From Streptomyces sp. NBC_01016 (GTDB lineage Bacteria; Actinomycetota; Actinomycetes; Streptomycetales; Streptomycetaceae): a DNA stretch of 64,000 nt. The position numbers and the translations under genes were made by a program. Below the pieces are notes generated by a model. The model saw only the letters and a program-made list of their open reading frames with translations, was not told the origin of the DNA and did not search any database. The stretch lies in the NCBI RefSeq assembly GCF_026341035.1, contig NZ_JAPEOQ010000001.1, positions 2,852,001-2,916,000 of the forward strand, written 5' to 3'. This document shows positions 28,768 through 37,683 of the stretch, in pieces (positions within the stretch are counted from its first letter, which is position 1; every line of letters starts with the position of its first letter).

Positions 28768-30681
28768 CTACTCGCGTTCGTCCGCCGTCGTGCGCCGCCG
28801 CCGCGCGAAGAGGACCCCGCCGCCGATGACGACGAGTGCCGCGACCACGATGCCGATCACGATGCCGGTGGAGCTGGACGAACCGCTGTCCTCGCTGTCG
28901 GACGCCGACGCGGGTTCGGCCGACCACCAGCTCCAATACCCGTCCTGGCCGTAGATGTTGCCGGCCGCGGTGGGCATCGTCTCGATCGACTTGATCTGGT
29001 CGGTGCGGTAGGCCTCGACCGCGTTCGGGTACGCCATGACGTTCATGTAGCCGGAGTCGTAGAGCCAGGACTCCATCTTCTTCACGGTGTCCGCGCGCTT
29101 GGCCGGGTCGTACTCCGCGAGTTGCTGGTTGTAGAGCTTGTCGTAGGTCTTGTCGCAGATGCCGTTGTCGGTCTGCGCGACCTCCTTCGGCTTGCTCGGC
29201 AGGGCGGCGCAGGTGTGGATGCCGAGGACGAAGTCCGGGTCCGGGTTCACCGACCAGCCGTCGAAGGCGAGGTCGTACTCACCCGCGTACCAGGGCACGG
29301 AGACATCGTCGACGCAGTTCAGCTTCAGACCGATGCCGATCTTGCCCCACCACTCCTTGAGGTACTTGCCGACCGCCTTGTCGTTGGGGTCGGTGGCGTG
29401 GCACAGCATGCGCAGGTTGATCGGCTTGCCGTCCTTGCCGACGCGCTTGCCGTCCTTCATCTTGTAGCCCGCGTCGTCGAGCATCTTGCCCGCGGCCTGC
29501 GCGTCGTAGCCCAGCTTCTGGTCGGCCGAGGGCTGCCAGTAGTAGTCCTGGAAGCGCGGCGGGATGTAGCCCTGGCCCTGCACGGCGTGGCCCTGGAAGA
29601 CCTTGTCGACGATCGCCTTGGTGTCGACGGCCTTGAACAGCGCCTGGCGCACCTTCTCGTCGAGCAGCGCCGGGTTGCCGTCACCGAACTTCTTGCCGCT
29701 CTTGGTCTTCCAGCCGGGGTTCACCGCGATCGCGTAGAAGCGGCGGCCGGGCCCCTCGTTGACCTTGATGTTGTCCTCGCCCTTGAGGGACGCCGCCTGG
29801 GCGGGCGTCAGGGCGGGGGAGCCGGCGACGAAGGAGACCTCGCCCTTGCGCAGGGCGGCGACCGCGGCGTCCTGGTCCTTGTACGCCTTGAAGACGATGT
29901 TCTCGAACTGCGGCGTCTTCGTCTTGCGCCAGAAGTCCGGGTTGCGCTTGAGCTTTACGTACTGGTCGGTCTTGTAGCCGGTGACGACGTACGGACCGTT
30001 GCCGACGATCGGGAACTTGTCGTCGTTGTTGAACTTCGAGTAGTCCTTGACGTCCTTCCAGACGTGCTCGGGCACGATCGGAATGTCGAGGGCCGTCATC
30101 GTGGCCTGCGGCTTCTTCAGCTCGACGACGAGCTTGGTGTCGCTGGGCGCCGTGACCTTCTTGAAGTTGCCGACGAACGAACCGTTGGCGGTCGCCGCGG
30201 CGTCGTCCGTCATCATCTTGTTGAAGGTGAAGGCGGCGTCGTGGGCGGTGGCCTTCTGACCGTCGGACCACTTCGAGTTGGAGCGGATGGTGTACGTCCA
30301 CGTCAGCTTGTCGGCCGAGGGCTTCCAGTCGGTGGCGAACCCCGGGATGACGTGGTTGTCCTTGGGGTCGTAGTTGGTCAGGTACTCGTACATCAGGCGG
30401 TGGATGCTCGTACTGACCAGGCGGGTCGCCAGGAACGGGCTCAGCGAGTCGACGCTCTGCGCGACGGCCACGGTGAGGGTCTTGGTCTTGCCGCTGTCGG
30501 CCTTGGCCGCGGCGTTGCCGCTCGCCTTCGCCTCGGCCTGCTGCGGCGCCGGGTTGAGAGGCGTGGCGAGGCCGGCCGTCAGGGTGAACGCCGCGGCGCC
30601 TGCCGCGAGGAGTATCCGCACTCCGCGCCGTGGGGGGCGGGCTGTTCTGTGGTCCATGTCTTGCTGAGCTGGTGTGTCCAT
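28768..30681 (-). CDS. ABC importer substrate-binding protein with C-terminal membrane anchor
   Basis: A 637 aa family 5 binding protein. After RRGVRILLAAGAAAFTLTAGLA (Sec signal peptide) there is no lipobox Cys. The core shows TLTVAVAQSVDSLSPFLATR, WTYTIRSNSKWSDGQKATAHD as separated blocks, GNGPYVVTGYK and VRQALFKAVDTKAI. The last 40 residues are a Ser-rich linker, a membrane helix TGIVIGIVVAALVVIGGGVLF and RRRRTTADERE, so the protein is anchored at its C-terminus instead of by lipidation. The ATG at 30681 has GAGGT seven bases upstream; ATG 30657 is an alternative. First gene of the minus-strand importer operon. Confidence 0.9.
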   Translation of the reverse strand: MDTPAQQDMDHRTARPPRRGVRILLAAGAAAFTLTAGLATPLNPAPQQAEAKASGNAAAKADSGKTKTLTVAVAQSVDSLSPFLATRLVSTSIHRLMYEYLTNYDPKDNHVIPGFATDWKPSADKLTWTYTIRSNSKWSDGQKATAHDAAFTFNKMMTDDAAATANGSFVGNFKKVTAPSDTKLVVELKKPQATMTALDIPIVPEHVWKDVKDYSKFNNDDKFPIVGNGPYVVTGYKTDQYVKLKRNPDFWRKTKTPQFENIVFKAYKDQDAAVAALRKGEVSFVAGSPALTPAQAASLKGEDNIKVNEGPGRRFYAIAVNPGWKTKSGKKFGDGNPALLDEKVRQALFKAVDTKAIVDKVFQGHAVQGQGYIPPRFQDYYWQPSADQKLGYDAQAAGKMLDDAGYKMKDGKRVGKDGKPINLRMLCHATDPNDKAVGKYLKEWWGKIGIGLKLNCVDDVSVPWYAGEYDLAFDGWSVNPDPDFVLGIHTCAALPSKPKEVAQTDNGICDKTYDKLYNQQLAEYDPAKRADTVKKMESWLYDSGYMNVMAYPNAVEAYRTDQIKSIETMPTAAGNIYGQDGYWSWWSAEPASASDSEDSGSSSSTGIVIGIVVAALVVIGGGVLFARRRRTTADERE

Positions 30682-30749
30682 CGGCGGTGACCTCGCGCAT
30701 CGCTCGCACAGCTGGGCTGGATCTGAGAATTCAGGTCGACTGAAGTGTT

Positions 30750-30779
30750 GGTTTATCAGCGGCAGTTGAGGAACGTCAA
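30750..30779 (-). promoter_or_regulatory. Promoter candidate for the second peptide importer
   Basis: On the minus strand TTGACG (30779-30774) is followed after 18 bases by TAAACC (30755-30750), about 70 bases upstream of the binding-protein start. The -35 is a 5/6 match and the -10 weaker. The 30682-30999 gap holds this and the terminator of the next gene; nothing else was recognised. Confidence 0.45.
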
Positions 30780-30906
30780 CGGTGGGTGAACCCCATGTGG
30801 CCTGCGGAAATAACGAGTTGACCTGCATTTCACGCACATTGGTCGAGACCTCTGATGCTTTGCAGGCCAGGGGATGGCACCCGTATGGGTGCAGGATGCG
30901 CAAAAG

Positions 30907-30935
30907 GCCCGCACCGGCGTTCGAGAGGTGCGGGC
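30907..30935 (-). terminator. Terminator of the EspI-like gene
   Basis: GCCCGCACC/GGTGCGGGC (30907-30915 and 30927-30935), 11-base loop. Read on the minus strand it is followed by CCTTTTG, i.e. a short U-run, 64 bases after the stop of the EspI-like gene. Confidence 0.7.
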
Positions 30936-30999
30936 ACTTGGCGTGAGCGTGCGGGTGGGCGGGGGTGCGGGGTGTGCGTGTGGTTCTGAGGGCGTTGGG

Positions 31000-33900
31000 C
31001 TAGTACTGCGACGGTGGTGCTGCCAGGTGGGTGGGGTGGCCGAAGCCGCCGAAGCCCTCGGCGACCATCGCCGAGAGCTCGAAGTACGACTCCCGCGTCT
31101 TCGGTCGCATCATGTCGAGGTCGACCTCGGCGCCGGCCGCCAGGTGCTCGTCGAAGGGGATGACGAGCACGCCGCGGCAGCGGGTCTGGAAGTGGCTGAC
31201 GATGTCGTCCACCTTGATCATCTTGCCGGTGTCGCGGACACCGGAGATGACCGTGAGGGAGCGCCGGACGAGTTCGGTGTAGCCGTGCGCGGACAGCCAG
31301 TCGAGGGTGGTGCTTGCGCTGCTCGCGCCGTCGACGGACGGGGTCGAGATGATGATCAACTGGTCGGCGAGGTCGAGGACTCCGCGCATCGCGGAGTACA
31401 GCAGGCCGGTGCCGGAGTCGGTCAGGACGACCGGGTAGTGCCGGCCGACCACGTCGATCGCGCGGCGGTAGTCGGCGTCGTCGAACGTCGAGGAGACCTC
31501 CGGCTCCACGTCGTTGGCGATGATCTCCAGGCCGGAGGGGGTCCGCGAGGTGTACTGCCGGATGTCCGCGTACGAGTGCAGGTGCGGGATGTTCTGCACC
31601 AGGTCGCGGATGGTGGCGCCGGTCTCGCGGCGCACGCGTCGGCCGAGGGTGCCGGCGTCCGGGTTGGCGTCGATCGCGAGGATCTTGTCCTGGCGTTCCG
31701 AGGCGAGGGTCGAGCCGAGGGCCGTCGTGGTGGTCGTCTTGCCGACGCCGCCCTTGAGGCTGATCACGGCGATGCGGTAGCAGGACGAGACCGGGGTGCG
31801 GATGAGGTCCAGCTTCCGCTGCCGCTCCGTCTCCTCCTTCTTCCCCCCGAACTTGAACCGCCCGCCACCGGCGGTGGGCGCCTTGCTCCGCTGCTTCTGC
31901 CGCTTGCTGTTGACGAGCCGATCGGCGGACAGCTCGACGGCGGCGGTGTAGCCGAGGGGGGCGTTGGTGTCGGGGGCGGGGGTGTGTGGGGGGTTCGGGT
32001 AGGGGGGTTGGGCGTTGGATGCGTGTGCGTGTGCGGGCGTGGGTGCGGAATGGGGGAGTGGTTGGGCGGGGGCGGCTGCTTGGCCGGGGGCCTGGCTGGG
32101 CGCGTGACCGGGCGCGTGGTCGGCTGCCTGGCCGGGCGGGGGGCCGAAGCCGGGGTGTGGCTGGACTGGTTGGGGGGTGGGGTAGGTGGGGTGGGGGTGT
32201 GCTTGGGCCTGGGCTTGGGCCTGGGCCTGGGCTTGGGGTTGCGGTTGGGCGGCGGGCAGCGGCTGGGCGGGGGCGTGTGGTTGACCGGGGTGGGGGGTGC
32301 CGTAGGCGGGCGGCGGGGTGGAGGGGGTGGGGGTGCGTGGGCCCGGCTGGTCGTGGGGCGGTGCTGCCGGTTGGGCGGGAGAGGGCGGGAAGCCGTAACC
32401 GGGCGGTGGTGTGGAGGGTGCGGGTGAGGGTGTGGCGGGGTGGCTCTGGGCGGGGTGCGCCGGGGGCTGTGGTTGGTTCGGCGGGGGGAAGGCGTAACCG
32501 GCGGGTGGGGTGGGGGTGTTGGGCGGCTGCCCCTGGGTTGGCGGTGCCGGTTGAGCCGGGGGCTGAGGGAAGCCGTAGCCGGGCTGGGGTGCGGGGGTGT
32601 TGGGGGCCGGTGTGTTGGGCGGTTGGCCCTGAACTGGCGGTGCCGGCTGGGCGGGAGACTGGGGGAAGCCGTAGCCGGGCTGTGGCGTGAAGGGGGTGGG
32701 TACGGGGGGCGCGGGGTGCGCCGGGGGCTGTGGTTGGTCCGGCTGAGGGAAGCCGTAGCCGGGCTGTGGTGCGGGCTCGGTGGGTGGCTGGCCTTGGGGT
32801 GGTGTCGGCGGGGCCGGAGGCTGGGGGAAGCCGTAGCCCGGCTGTGGTGCGGGTGTGGCGGGTGGTTGGCCCTGAGCCGGCGGTGCCGGTTGGGCGGGGG
32901 TTTGAGGGGAGCCGTAGCCGGGCTGTGGTGCGGGCTCGGTGGGTGGTGTCGGCTGGGCCGGGGGCTGGGGGAAGCCGTAGGTAGCCGGTGGAGCGGGGGT
33001 GTCGGGTGACTGCTGGCCGGAGGCCGGTGGTGCCGGTTGGGCCGGAGGCTGCGGGGATCCGTAACCGTGCTGTGGCGCAGGGACGTTGGGGGTGGGCAGG
33101 TCCGGCGGGGTGGGCTGCGGGAAGCCGTAGCCGGGTTGCGCGTTGGCCGGCTGGCTGAGGTTCGGTGGCTGCGGAGGGCCGGATTCACCCTGCGCTGGCA
33201 TGGGTTGGCCGTCAGCCGGTGGTGCCGGTTGGGCGGGTTGCTGCGGGAAGCCGTATGCGCCGTGGGGCTGTGCGGGCGTGTTCGGGGCTGCCAGAGGCGG
33301 TTGGCCGGGCGCGAGGTCGGTCCACTGCGGGGCCGCGGGCGGCGCGGCCGGCTGGAACGACGGCGGCAACGGGGGTACCCCGCCTGCCGGAGGGGGCGGG
33401 GGAGCCCAGCCTGTCGGGGTGTTGGGTGTGGGTGCGTCGCTGGGAGCCGGAGCGTCCGCAGCGGCCGCAGCGTCGCCGGGAATTGGGGGCGCAGGGGGCG
33501 CCGGAGCAGCTTGTGACGTCGCCGGGGCGTCGCCGAGAACCGGAGTCGGCGGAGCAGTGGGAGCGGCCGCAGCCGGGGAATCGGGGGCGGGCGCTGTTGG
33601 CTCCACCGGGGGCACGGTGGGAGCCGGAGCAGCCGGAGGAGCCGGAGTTTCGGAGACGTAGCCGAGGGCCGGTCCTGCCGGTGCAGTTGGTGGTGCCGTG
33701 GGAGCGGCCGCAGCCGGGAAATCGGGGGTGGGCGCCGTCGGCTCCGCCGCGGCCGGAGTTTCGGGGACGTAGCGGGGGGCCGGTGCAGCGGGTGGTGCCG
33801 TGGGAGCAGCCACCGCCAGGGAAGCGGGAGCGGGCGCCGTCGGCTCCGCCGCGGTCACGGTGGGAGTTGGAGCAGCCGGGGCAGCTGGAGTGTCGAGGGT

Positions 33901-34905
33901 GTAGTCGGGGGCCGGGCTTGCCGGGGCGTCTTGTGGTGCCAGGGAAGTGGCAGCCGCAGCTGGGGAGTTGGTGGTGGACCCGGGCGGGTGCACCGCCGAA
34001 TCCCCGGCGGACGCCGTTGGCCGCGCCGTGGTTTCGTCGGTGGACGGCGCGCCGGCATCCTCGGCGTCCGGTGCCGCGAGGGGGAAGTCGGTGTCCGTCG
34101 GGACGGCGTCGGCCGTCTTCGCGCGGGCGCTCTCCGTGTCGATGTCGACGTGCACCCGGTGGGCGTCGACCCACGCGCGGGCCCTCTCCGCGGGACTCTG
34201 GACCGGCGTGGGCGCAGGGGCGGGCGGCTCCCCGAGCGCCGCGAGCTCCTCGAAGTTCCGCCTCAGCGAGGGCGCGGAGAAACGCAGGGTGGTCCCGCTC
34301 TCCAGATCCCCACTGTCCAGGTCACCGCTGTCCAGGCCTCCGCTCCCCGGACCCCGGTCCCCCAGATCGCGACCCCCACCGCCAGACGCACCCGCCGTAG
34401 CGGTCGGCTCAGCCGAAGTGATCGGAGCTGCCGGTGCGGCCGGACCTGCGGGTGCAACCGGAGCTGCCGGTGCGGCCGGACCTGCGGGTGCAACCGAAGC
34501 CGCCGGTGCCGCCGGACCCGCCGGAGCAACCGATGCCGCCGGGCCCGCGGGCGGAACCGAACCCGCAGGCGCAACCGAAGCCGCCGGAGCAACCGGTGCC
34601 GCCCACCCCTCCGCACCACCCGGCGCCATCGGCGCCCCCGCTCCCGGCCCCGCCGGCTCCCAGCCCACCCCACCGCTCCGCGAACTCGCCTGCTCGTACC
34701 AGGGCGGAGGCGCGTAGTCGATCGTGAACTCGCCCGTCGGCTCGGCACCGAACCCTGTCGGCTCGACGCCGAACCCCGTCGGCTCGGCACCGAACCCCGT
34801 CTGCTCGATACCGAACCCCGTCTGCTCGACATTGGACCCCGCGCCGGACGGTTCACCGGCGGGTGACCCGCCGCCCCCGCGGACATCGTCCCGATCGCTG
34901 CTCAC
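31000..34905 (-). CDS. EspI-like type VII secretion protein: Pro-rich region plus ParA/MinD ATPase (copy 1)
   Basis: A 1301 aa protein. The C-terminal quarter is a ParA/MinD-type ATPase: deviant Walker [30 protein letters not shown], then [16 protein letters not shown] and [14 protein letters not shown]. The first 1000 residues are Ala-Pro rich with G-Y-G-[FY]-P-Q repeats, organised like mycobacterial EspI (Pro/Ala-rich plus ATPase), which regulates ESX-1. The extreme N-terminus has five [EQ]-x-T-G-F-G heptads then [14 protein letters not shown]; a TGEF-x-x-D-[YF]-x-x-P-x-WY motif recurs in copy 2 at 52371. GTG 34905 has AGGAGG upstream and decides the start. Divergent from the kinase cluster. 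Confidence 0.85.
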   Translation of the reverse strand: MSSDRDDVRGGGGSPAGEPSGAGSNVEQTGFGIEQTGFGAEPTGFGVEPTGFGAEPTGEFTIDYAPPPWYEQASSRSGGVGWEPAGPGAGAPMAPGGAEGWAAPVAPAASVAPAGSVPPAGPAASVAPAGPAAPAASVAPAGPAAPAAPVAPAGPAAPAAPITSAEPTATAGASGGGGRDLGDRGPGSGGLDSGDLDSGDLESGTTLRFSAPSLRRNFEELAALGEPPAPAPTPVQSPAERARAWVDAHRVHVDIDTESARAKTADAVPTDTDFPLAAPDAEDAGAPSTDETTARPTASAGDSAVHPPGSTTNSPAAAATSLAPQDAPASPAPDYTLDTPAAPAAPTPTVTAAEPTAPAPASLAVAAPTAPPAAPAPRYVPETPAAAEPTAPTPDFPAAAAPTAPPTAPAGPALGYVSETPAPPAAPAPTVPPVEPTAPAPDSPAAAAPTAPPTPVLGDAPATSQAAPAPPAPPIPGDAAAAADAPAPSDAPTPNTPTGWAPPPPPAGGVPPLPPSFQPAAPPAAPQWTDLAPGQPPLAAPNTPAQPHGAYGFPQQPAQPAPPADGQPMPAQGESGPPQPPNLSQPANAQPGYGFPQPTPPDLPTPNVPAPQHGYGSPQPPAQPAPPASGQQSPDTPAPPATYGFPQPPAQPTPPTEPAPQPGYGSPQTPAQPAPPAQGQPPATPAPQPGYGFPQPPAPPTPPQGQPPTEPAPQPGYGFPQPDQPQPPAHPAPPVPTPFTPQPGYGFPQSPAQPAPPVQGQPPNTPAPNTPAPQPGYGFPQPPAQPAPPTQGQPPNTPTPPAGYAFPPPNQPQPPAHPAQSHPATPSPAPSTPPPGYGFPPSPAQPAAPPHDQPGPRTPTPSTPPPAYGTPHPGQPHAPAQPLPAAQPQPQAQAQAQAQAQAHPHPTYPTPQPVQPHPGFGPPPGQAADHAPGHAPSQAPGQAAAPAQPLPHSAPTPAHAHASNAQPPYPNPPHTPAPDTNAPLGYTAAVELSADRLVNSKRQKQRSKAPTAGGGRFKFGGKKEETERQRKLDLIRTPVSSCYRIAVISLKGGVGKTTTTTALGSTLASERQDKILAIDANPDAGTLGRRVRRETGATIRDLVQNIPHLHSYADIRQYTSRTPSGLEIIANDVEPEVSSTFDDADYRRAIDVVGRHYPVVLTDSGTGLLYSAMRGVLDLADQLIIISTPSVDGASSASTTLDWLSAHGYTELVRRSLTVISGVRDTGKMIKVDDIVSHFQTRCRGVLVIPFDEHLAAGAEVDLDMMRPKTRESYFELSAMVAEGFGGFGHPTHLAAPPSQY

Positions 34906-34953
34906 AATGCCTCCTGGTGTGGTCGAGCACCGGCGTGCCTCCCCCGCCCCCCT

Positions 34954-35153
34954 AGGGCCTGTCGTTTGGATCAGGCCGGGCTCGCGGGGCCTGGCACGCA
35001 CGCTCGCGGCGTTGTCGTCGGTCGCCGACGCTCCGCGTCGACTCCCTCCTCCGCCTTGCGATCGCACGCTTCCCCAAGCTCTCGGCTTCGCTCGAGCAGG
35101 GGAGGCCCCACTACCCCGCTCCCTGATCCGGCCTCATCCAAACGACAGGCCCT
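34954..35153. mobile_element. MITE-like element with 26-bp terminal inverted repeats
   Basis: 34954-34979 (AGGGCCTGTCGTTTGGAT + CAGGCCGG) and the complement of 35128-35153 agree at 25 of 26 bases. The 200-bp interior (GCGTTGTCGTCGGTCGCC, TCGACTCCCTCC, CAAGCTCTCGGC) has no ORF of note, and no target duplication was seen. It occupies most of the 508-base gap between the EspI-like and kinase genes. The parent transposase is not in the window. Confidence 0.75.
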
Positions 35154-35414
35154 TGCCGTACGCACGGCCCGCGCGCGGGAACACAGGACACGTCCTGTCC
35201 CAGCCTAATCACCAAAACCGCCCGCACGGCAGGCCCGCCCACACCCCGTCGACTAGACTCGCCGCGCCGTGACCGGGGAGGTCGTGGCGCGGACGGCGGC
35301 GGGGGAGGGCGTGGCGTGCGGAATCGGATCCGGATCAGGGGCGGTGCCCCGCCGGTGCGCGCAGCGCACCCCAACTGACCCGCCCCGCACCCGACCACGG
35401 CGAGAACTCACCTC

Positions 35415-37616
35415 ATGCCTACCGCGCTCACCCACGACGACCCCGTACACCTCGGCCCGTTCCGCCTCGTCGGACGCCTCGGCAGCGGCGGAATGGGGAC
35501 GGTGTACGTCGCGCGGACCGCCGGCGGGCGAACCGTCGCCGTGAAGACCATGCACGCCGGACTCGCCGCCGACCAGGCCGCGCGGACCCGGTTCCGCCTG
35601 GAGATCGACGCCGCGCGGGTCATCGGCGGGCAGTTCGGGGCGAAGGTCGTGGACGCGGACCCGCTGGCCGAGACACCGTGGCTTGCCACCGAGTACGTAC
35701 TCGGACCGCCCCTCGACGAGGCCGTCGAGTCCGGCGGACCGATGCCCGAGACGACCGTGCGCGCGCTGGGAGCCGCCCTGTGCGGGGCACTTGGGCAGCT
35801 GCACCGCAGCGACGTCGTGCACCGCGACCTCAAGCCGTCCAACATCCTCGTCACGGCGTACGGCCCCAAGGTCATCGACTTCGGCATCGCCCGCGCCATC
35901 GGCGACGACCGTCTCACCCGCACCGGGTCCGCCGTCGGCACACCCGCGTTCATGTCGCCGGAGCAGGCCACCGGCCAGGACCACGGCCCGGCCGGAGACG
36001 TGTTCGCGCTCGCCGGAGTGCTGGTGTTCGCTGCCCGCGGCAGCGGCCCGTTCGGTAACGGGCAGGCCGCCGACCTGCTGTACCGCGTGCGGTACGGCGA
36101 GCCGGACCTGACCGGGGTGCCCGCCGCCCTCGTCCCCGTACTGGCACGCTGCCTCGACAAGGACCCGGCGCGACGCCCCACCACGTACGACCTGTCGGCC
36201 CAACTGCACACCGGGACAGGCGAGTTCGCCGACCACCTGTCCGAGGCGCTGCTCGGTGACATCGGGCGCCGCGCCACCGACGTATGGCAGACCGTCCCGC
36301 AGCGGCTGCCCGCTCCCATCACCCATACGCTCCCGGGGACCACCGCGGTCGCCCCCGTCGCGAGCGCCCCCGTGTCGCGGCGCCGCTTCCTCGCCGTCGG
36401 GGGAGTGCTCGGCGTCGGCGCGGTCGCGGCCGGAGGCGCCTGGTGGTGGACCGGCCGCTCCTCGGCGGAGAAGAAGGCGGCGGACCCCAAGGCCCTCGAC
36501 ACCCGCAACAGGCGCAATCTCGACCCCCTTTGGAAGGACGAGGGTTACTTCGAGAGCAGCGTCGTCGACGGCGGAAAGTCGATGATCCCGGCCATCGTCG
36601 ACGGGGTGGCCGTCGCGATGCGCGGGTACGCCCGCGGCTTCGCCGTGTCCGACGGCGCGAAGAAATGGGACGACCACATCGGCAGCGGATGGCAGTGGAC
36701 CGCCGCGGACGGCAAGCTCTACCACCTGTCGTACAACGTGTACCAGGACGACCGCGCCGGAGCGCCCGTCACCGTCGAGTCGATCGCCCCGCGCACCGGC
36801 AAGAAGGTCAAGACGCTCGCCCGTCTCGCCGACACCAACGACCACCTGGAGGGGAACCAATTCCTCTGCGTCGCAGGCGACATCGCCTACGTGGCGGTGG
36901 GCAAGGGCAAGGGCGGCACACTCGGCTACGCGGCCACGCAGAAGTGGACGCTGCGCGCCGTGAACTGCGCGACCGGCAAGACGCTGTGGTCGCGGCCGCT
37001 GCCCAAGCGGGCCGAGCTCGACCAGTCCATGCACATCCTCGCCGCGAAGGTGGCCGGCGGGCACCTGGTGACGTACCAGCAGATGAAGGAGGACGAGGTC
37101 CACATCGTCGTACGGGACCTGAAGACAGGCGCCATCCTGTGGAACGTCCCGTACCGCGTCGACGACGTCGCCACCCTGTGGGCCGCGATCGCGGCCGACG
37201 ACACGCACCTCTACATCGGCGGCACCCGGCTCCGCGCGGTGCGCCTCAAGGACGGCAAGGCGCAGTGGCAGACGCCGGAGGGCCGCCCGTTCGGGCCGCC
37301 GACGCTGCACGGCGGTGTCGTGTACGCCGTGGGCGAGGGCGTCGGACTCGCCGCGTACAGGGCGAGCGGCGGCGGGCGGTTGTGGGTGGAGAAGGACGGC
37401 AGCGCCGACGAGCAGTCCAGGGCGTGGCGCCCGCTCATCGGCAAGCAGTGCGCGTACTACCGCAACGGCGCGCAGTTGCGCGGCGTCGACCTCAAGAGCC
37501 GCGAGGTCGCGTGGACGTACAAGACGGACGGCGACCGCTTCTACGCGAACCCGGAGCGCACGCGCATCCTCTCCCTGAGCAACAACGCCAAGCTCGCCGC
37601 GTACCCCATGAAGTGA
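35415..37616 (+). CDS. Serine/threonine protein kinase with PQQ-like repeat domain (copy 1)
   Basis: A 733 aa protein. Kinase domain residues 14-280: Gly loop GRLGSGGMGTVYVA, VAVK lysine, HRDLKPSN at about 136, DFG in VIDFGIAR at about 155, MSPEQ in the activation end. It is complete and should be active. At about 320 SRRRFLAVGG precedes the only membrane helix (to about 343); this is a twin-arginine-like motif. The rest is a PQQ-like beta-propeller with repeated Trp-Gly-x-x blades (AVNCATGKTLWSRPLP, VRDLKTGAILWNV, GVDLKSREVAWTYK), probably outside the cell, sensing an unknown ligand. Starts 63 bases after the MITE-like gap's core gene desert; a related kinase follows. Confidence 0.9.
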   Translation: MPTALTHDDPVHLGPFRLVGRLGSGGMGTVYVARTAGGRTVAVKTMHAGLAADQAARTRFRLEIDAARVIGGQFGAKVVDADPLAETPWLATEYVLGPPLDEAVESGGPMPETTVRALGAALCGALGQLHRSDVVHRDLKPSNILVTAYGPKVIDFGIARAIGDDRLTRTGSAVGTPAFMSPEQATGQDHGPAGDVFALAGVLVFAARGSGPFGNGQAADLLYRVRYGEPDLTGVPAALVPVLARCLDKDPARRPTTYDLSAQLHTGTGEFADHLSEALLGDIGRRATDVWQTVPQRLPAPITHTLPGTTAVAPVASAPVSRRRFLAVGGVLGVGAVAAGGAWWWTGRSSAEKKAADPKALDTRNRRNLDPLWKDEGYFESSVVDGGKSMIPAIVDGVAVAMRGYARGFAVSDGAKKWDDHIGSGWQWTAADGKLYHLSYNVYQDDRAGAPVTVESIAPRTGKKVKTLARLADTNDHLEGNQFLCVAGDIAYVAVGKGKGGTLGYAATQKWTLRAVNCATGKTLWSRPLPKRAELDQSMHILAAKVAGGHLVTYQQMKEDEVHIVVRDLKTGAILWNVPYRVDDVATLWAAIAADDTHLYIGGTRLRAVRLKDGKAQWQTPEGRPFGPPTLHGGVVYAVGEGVGLAAYRASGGGRLWVEKDGSADEQSRAWRPLIGKQCAYYRNGAQLRGVDLKSREVAWTYKTDGDRFYANPERTRILSLSNNAKLAAYPMK

Positions 37617-37683
37617 CACACCCCCCACCCCCCCCCCGCACACGCACAGGTTCCACGACCGCCCATCCGGCAGAAGGCCCCAC

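Noticed and set aside
28759..30690. 643-codon open frame on the plus strand opposite the binding protein gene
   Set aside because: Composition is Val-Leu-Arg-Gly typical of antisense frames; the minus-strand protein has a signal peptide and clear family blocks.
37628..37637. Run of ten C between the two kinase genes as a phase-variation tract
   Set aside because: It lies outside coding sequence, after the first stop and well before the second start, so slippage would not change either frame; any effect on expression is speculation.
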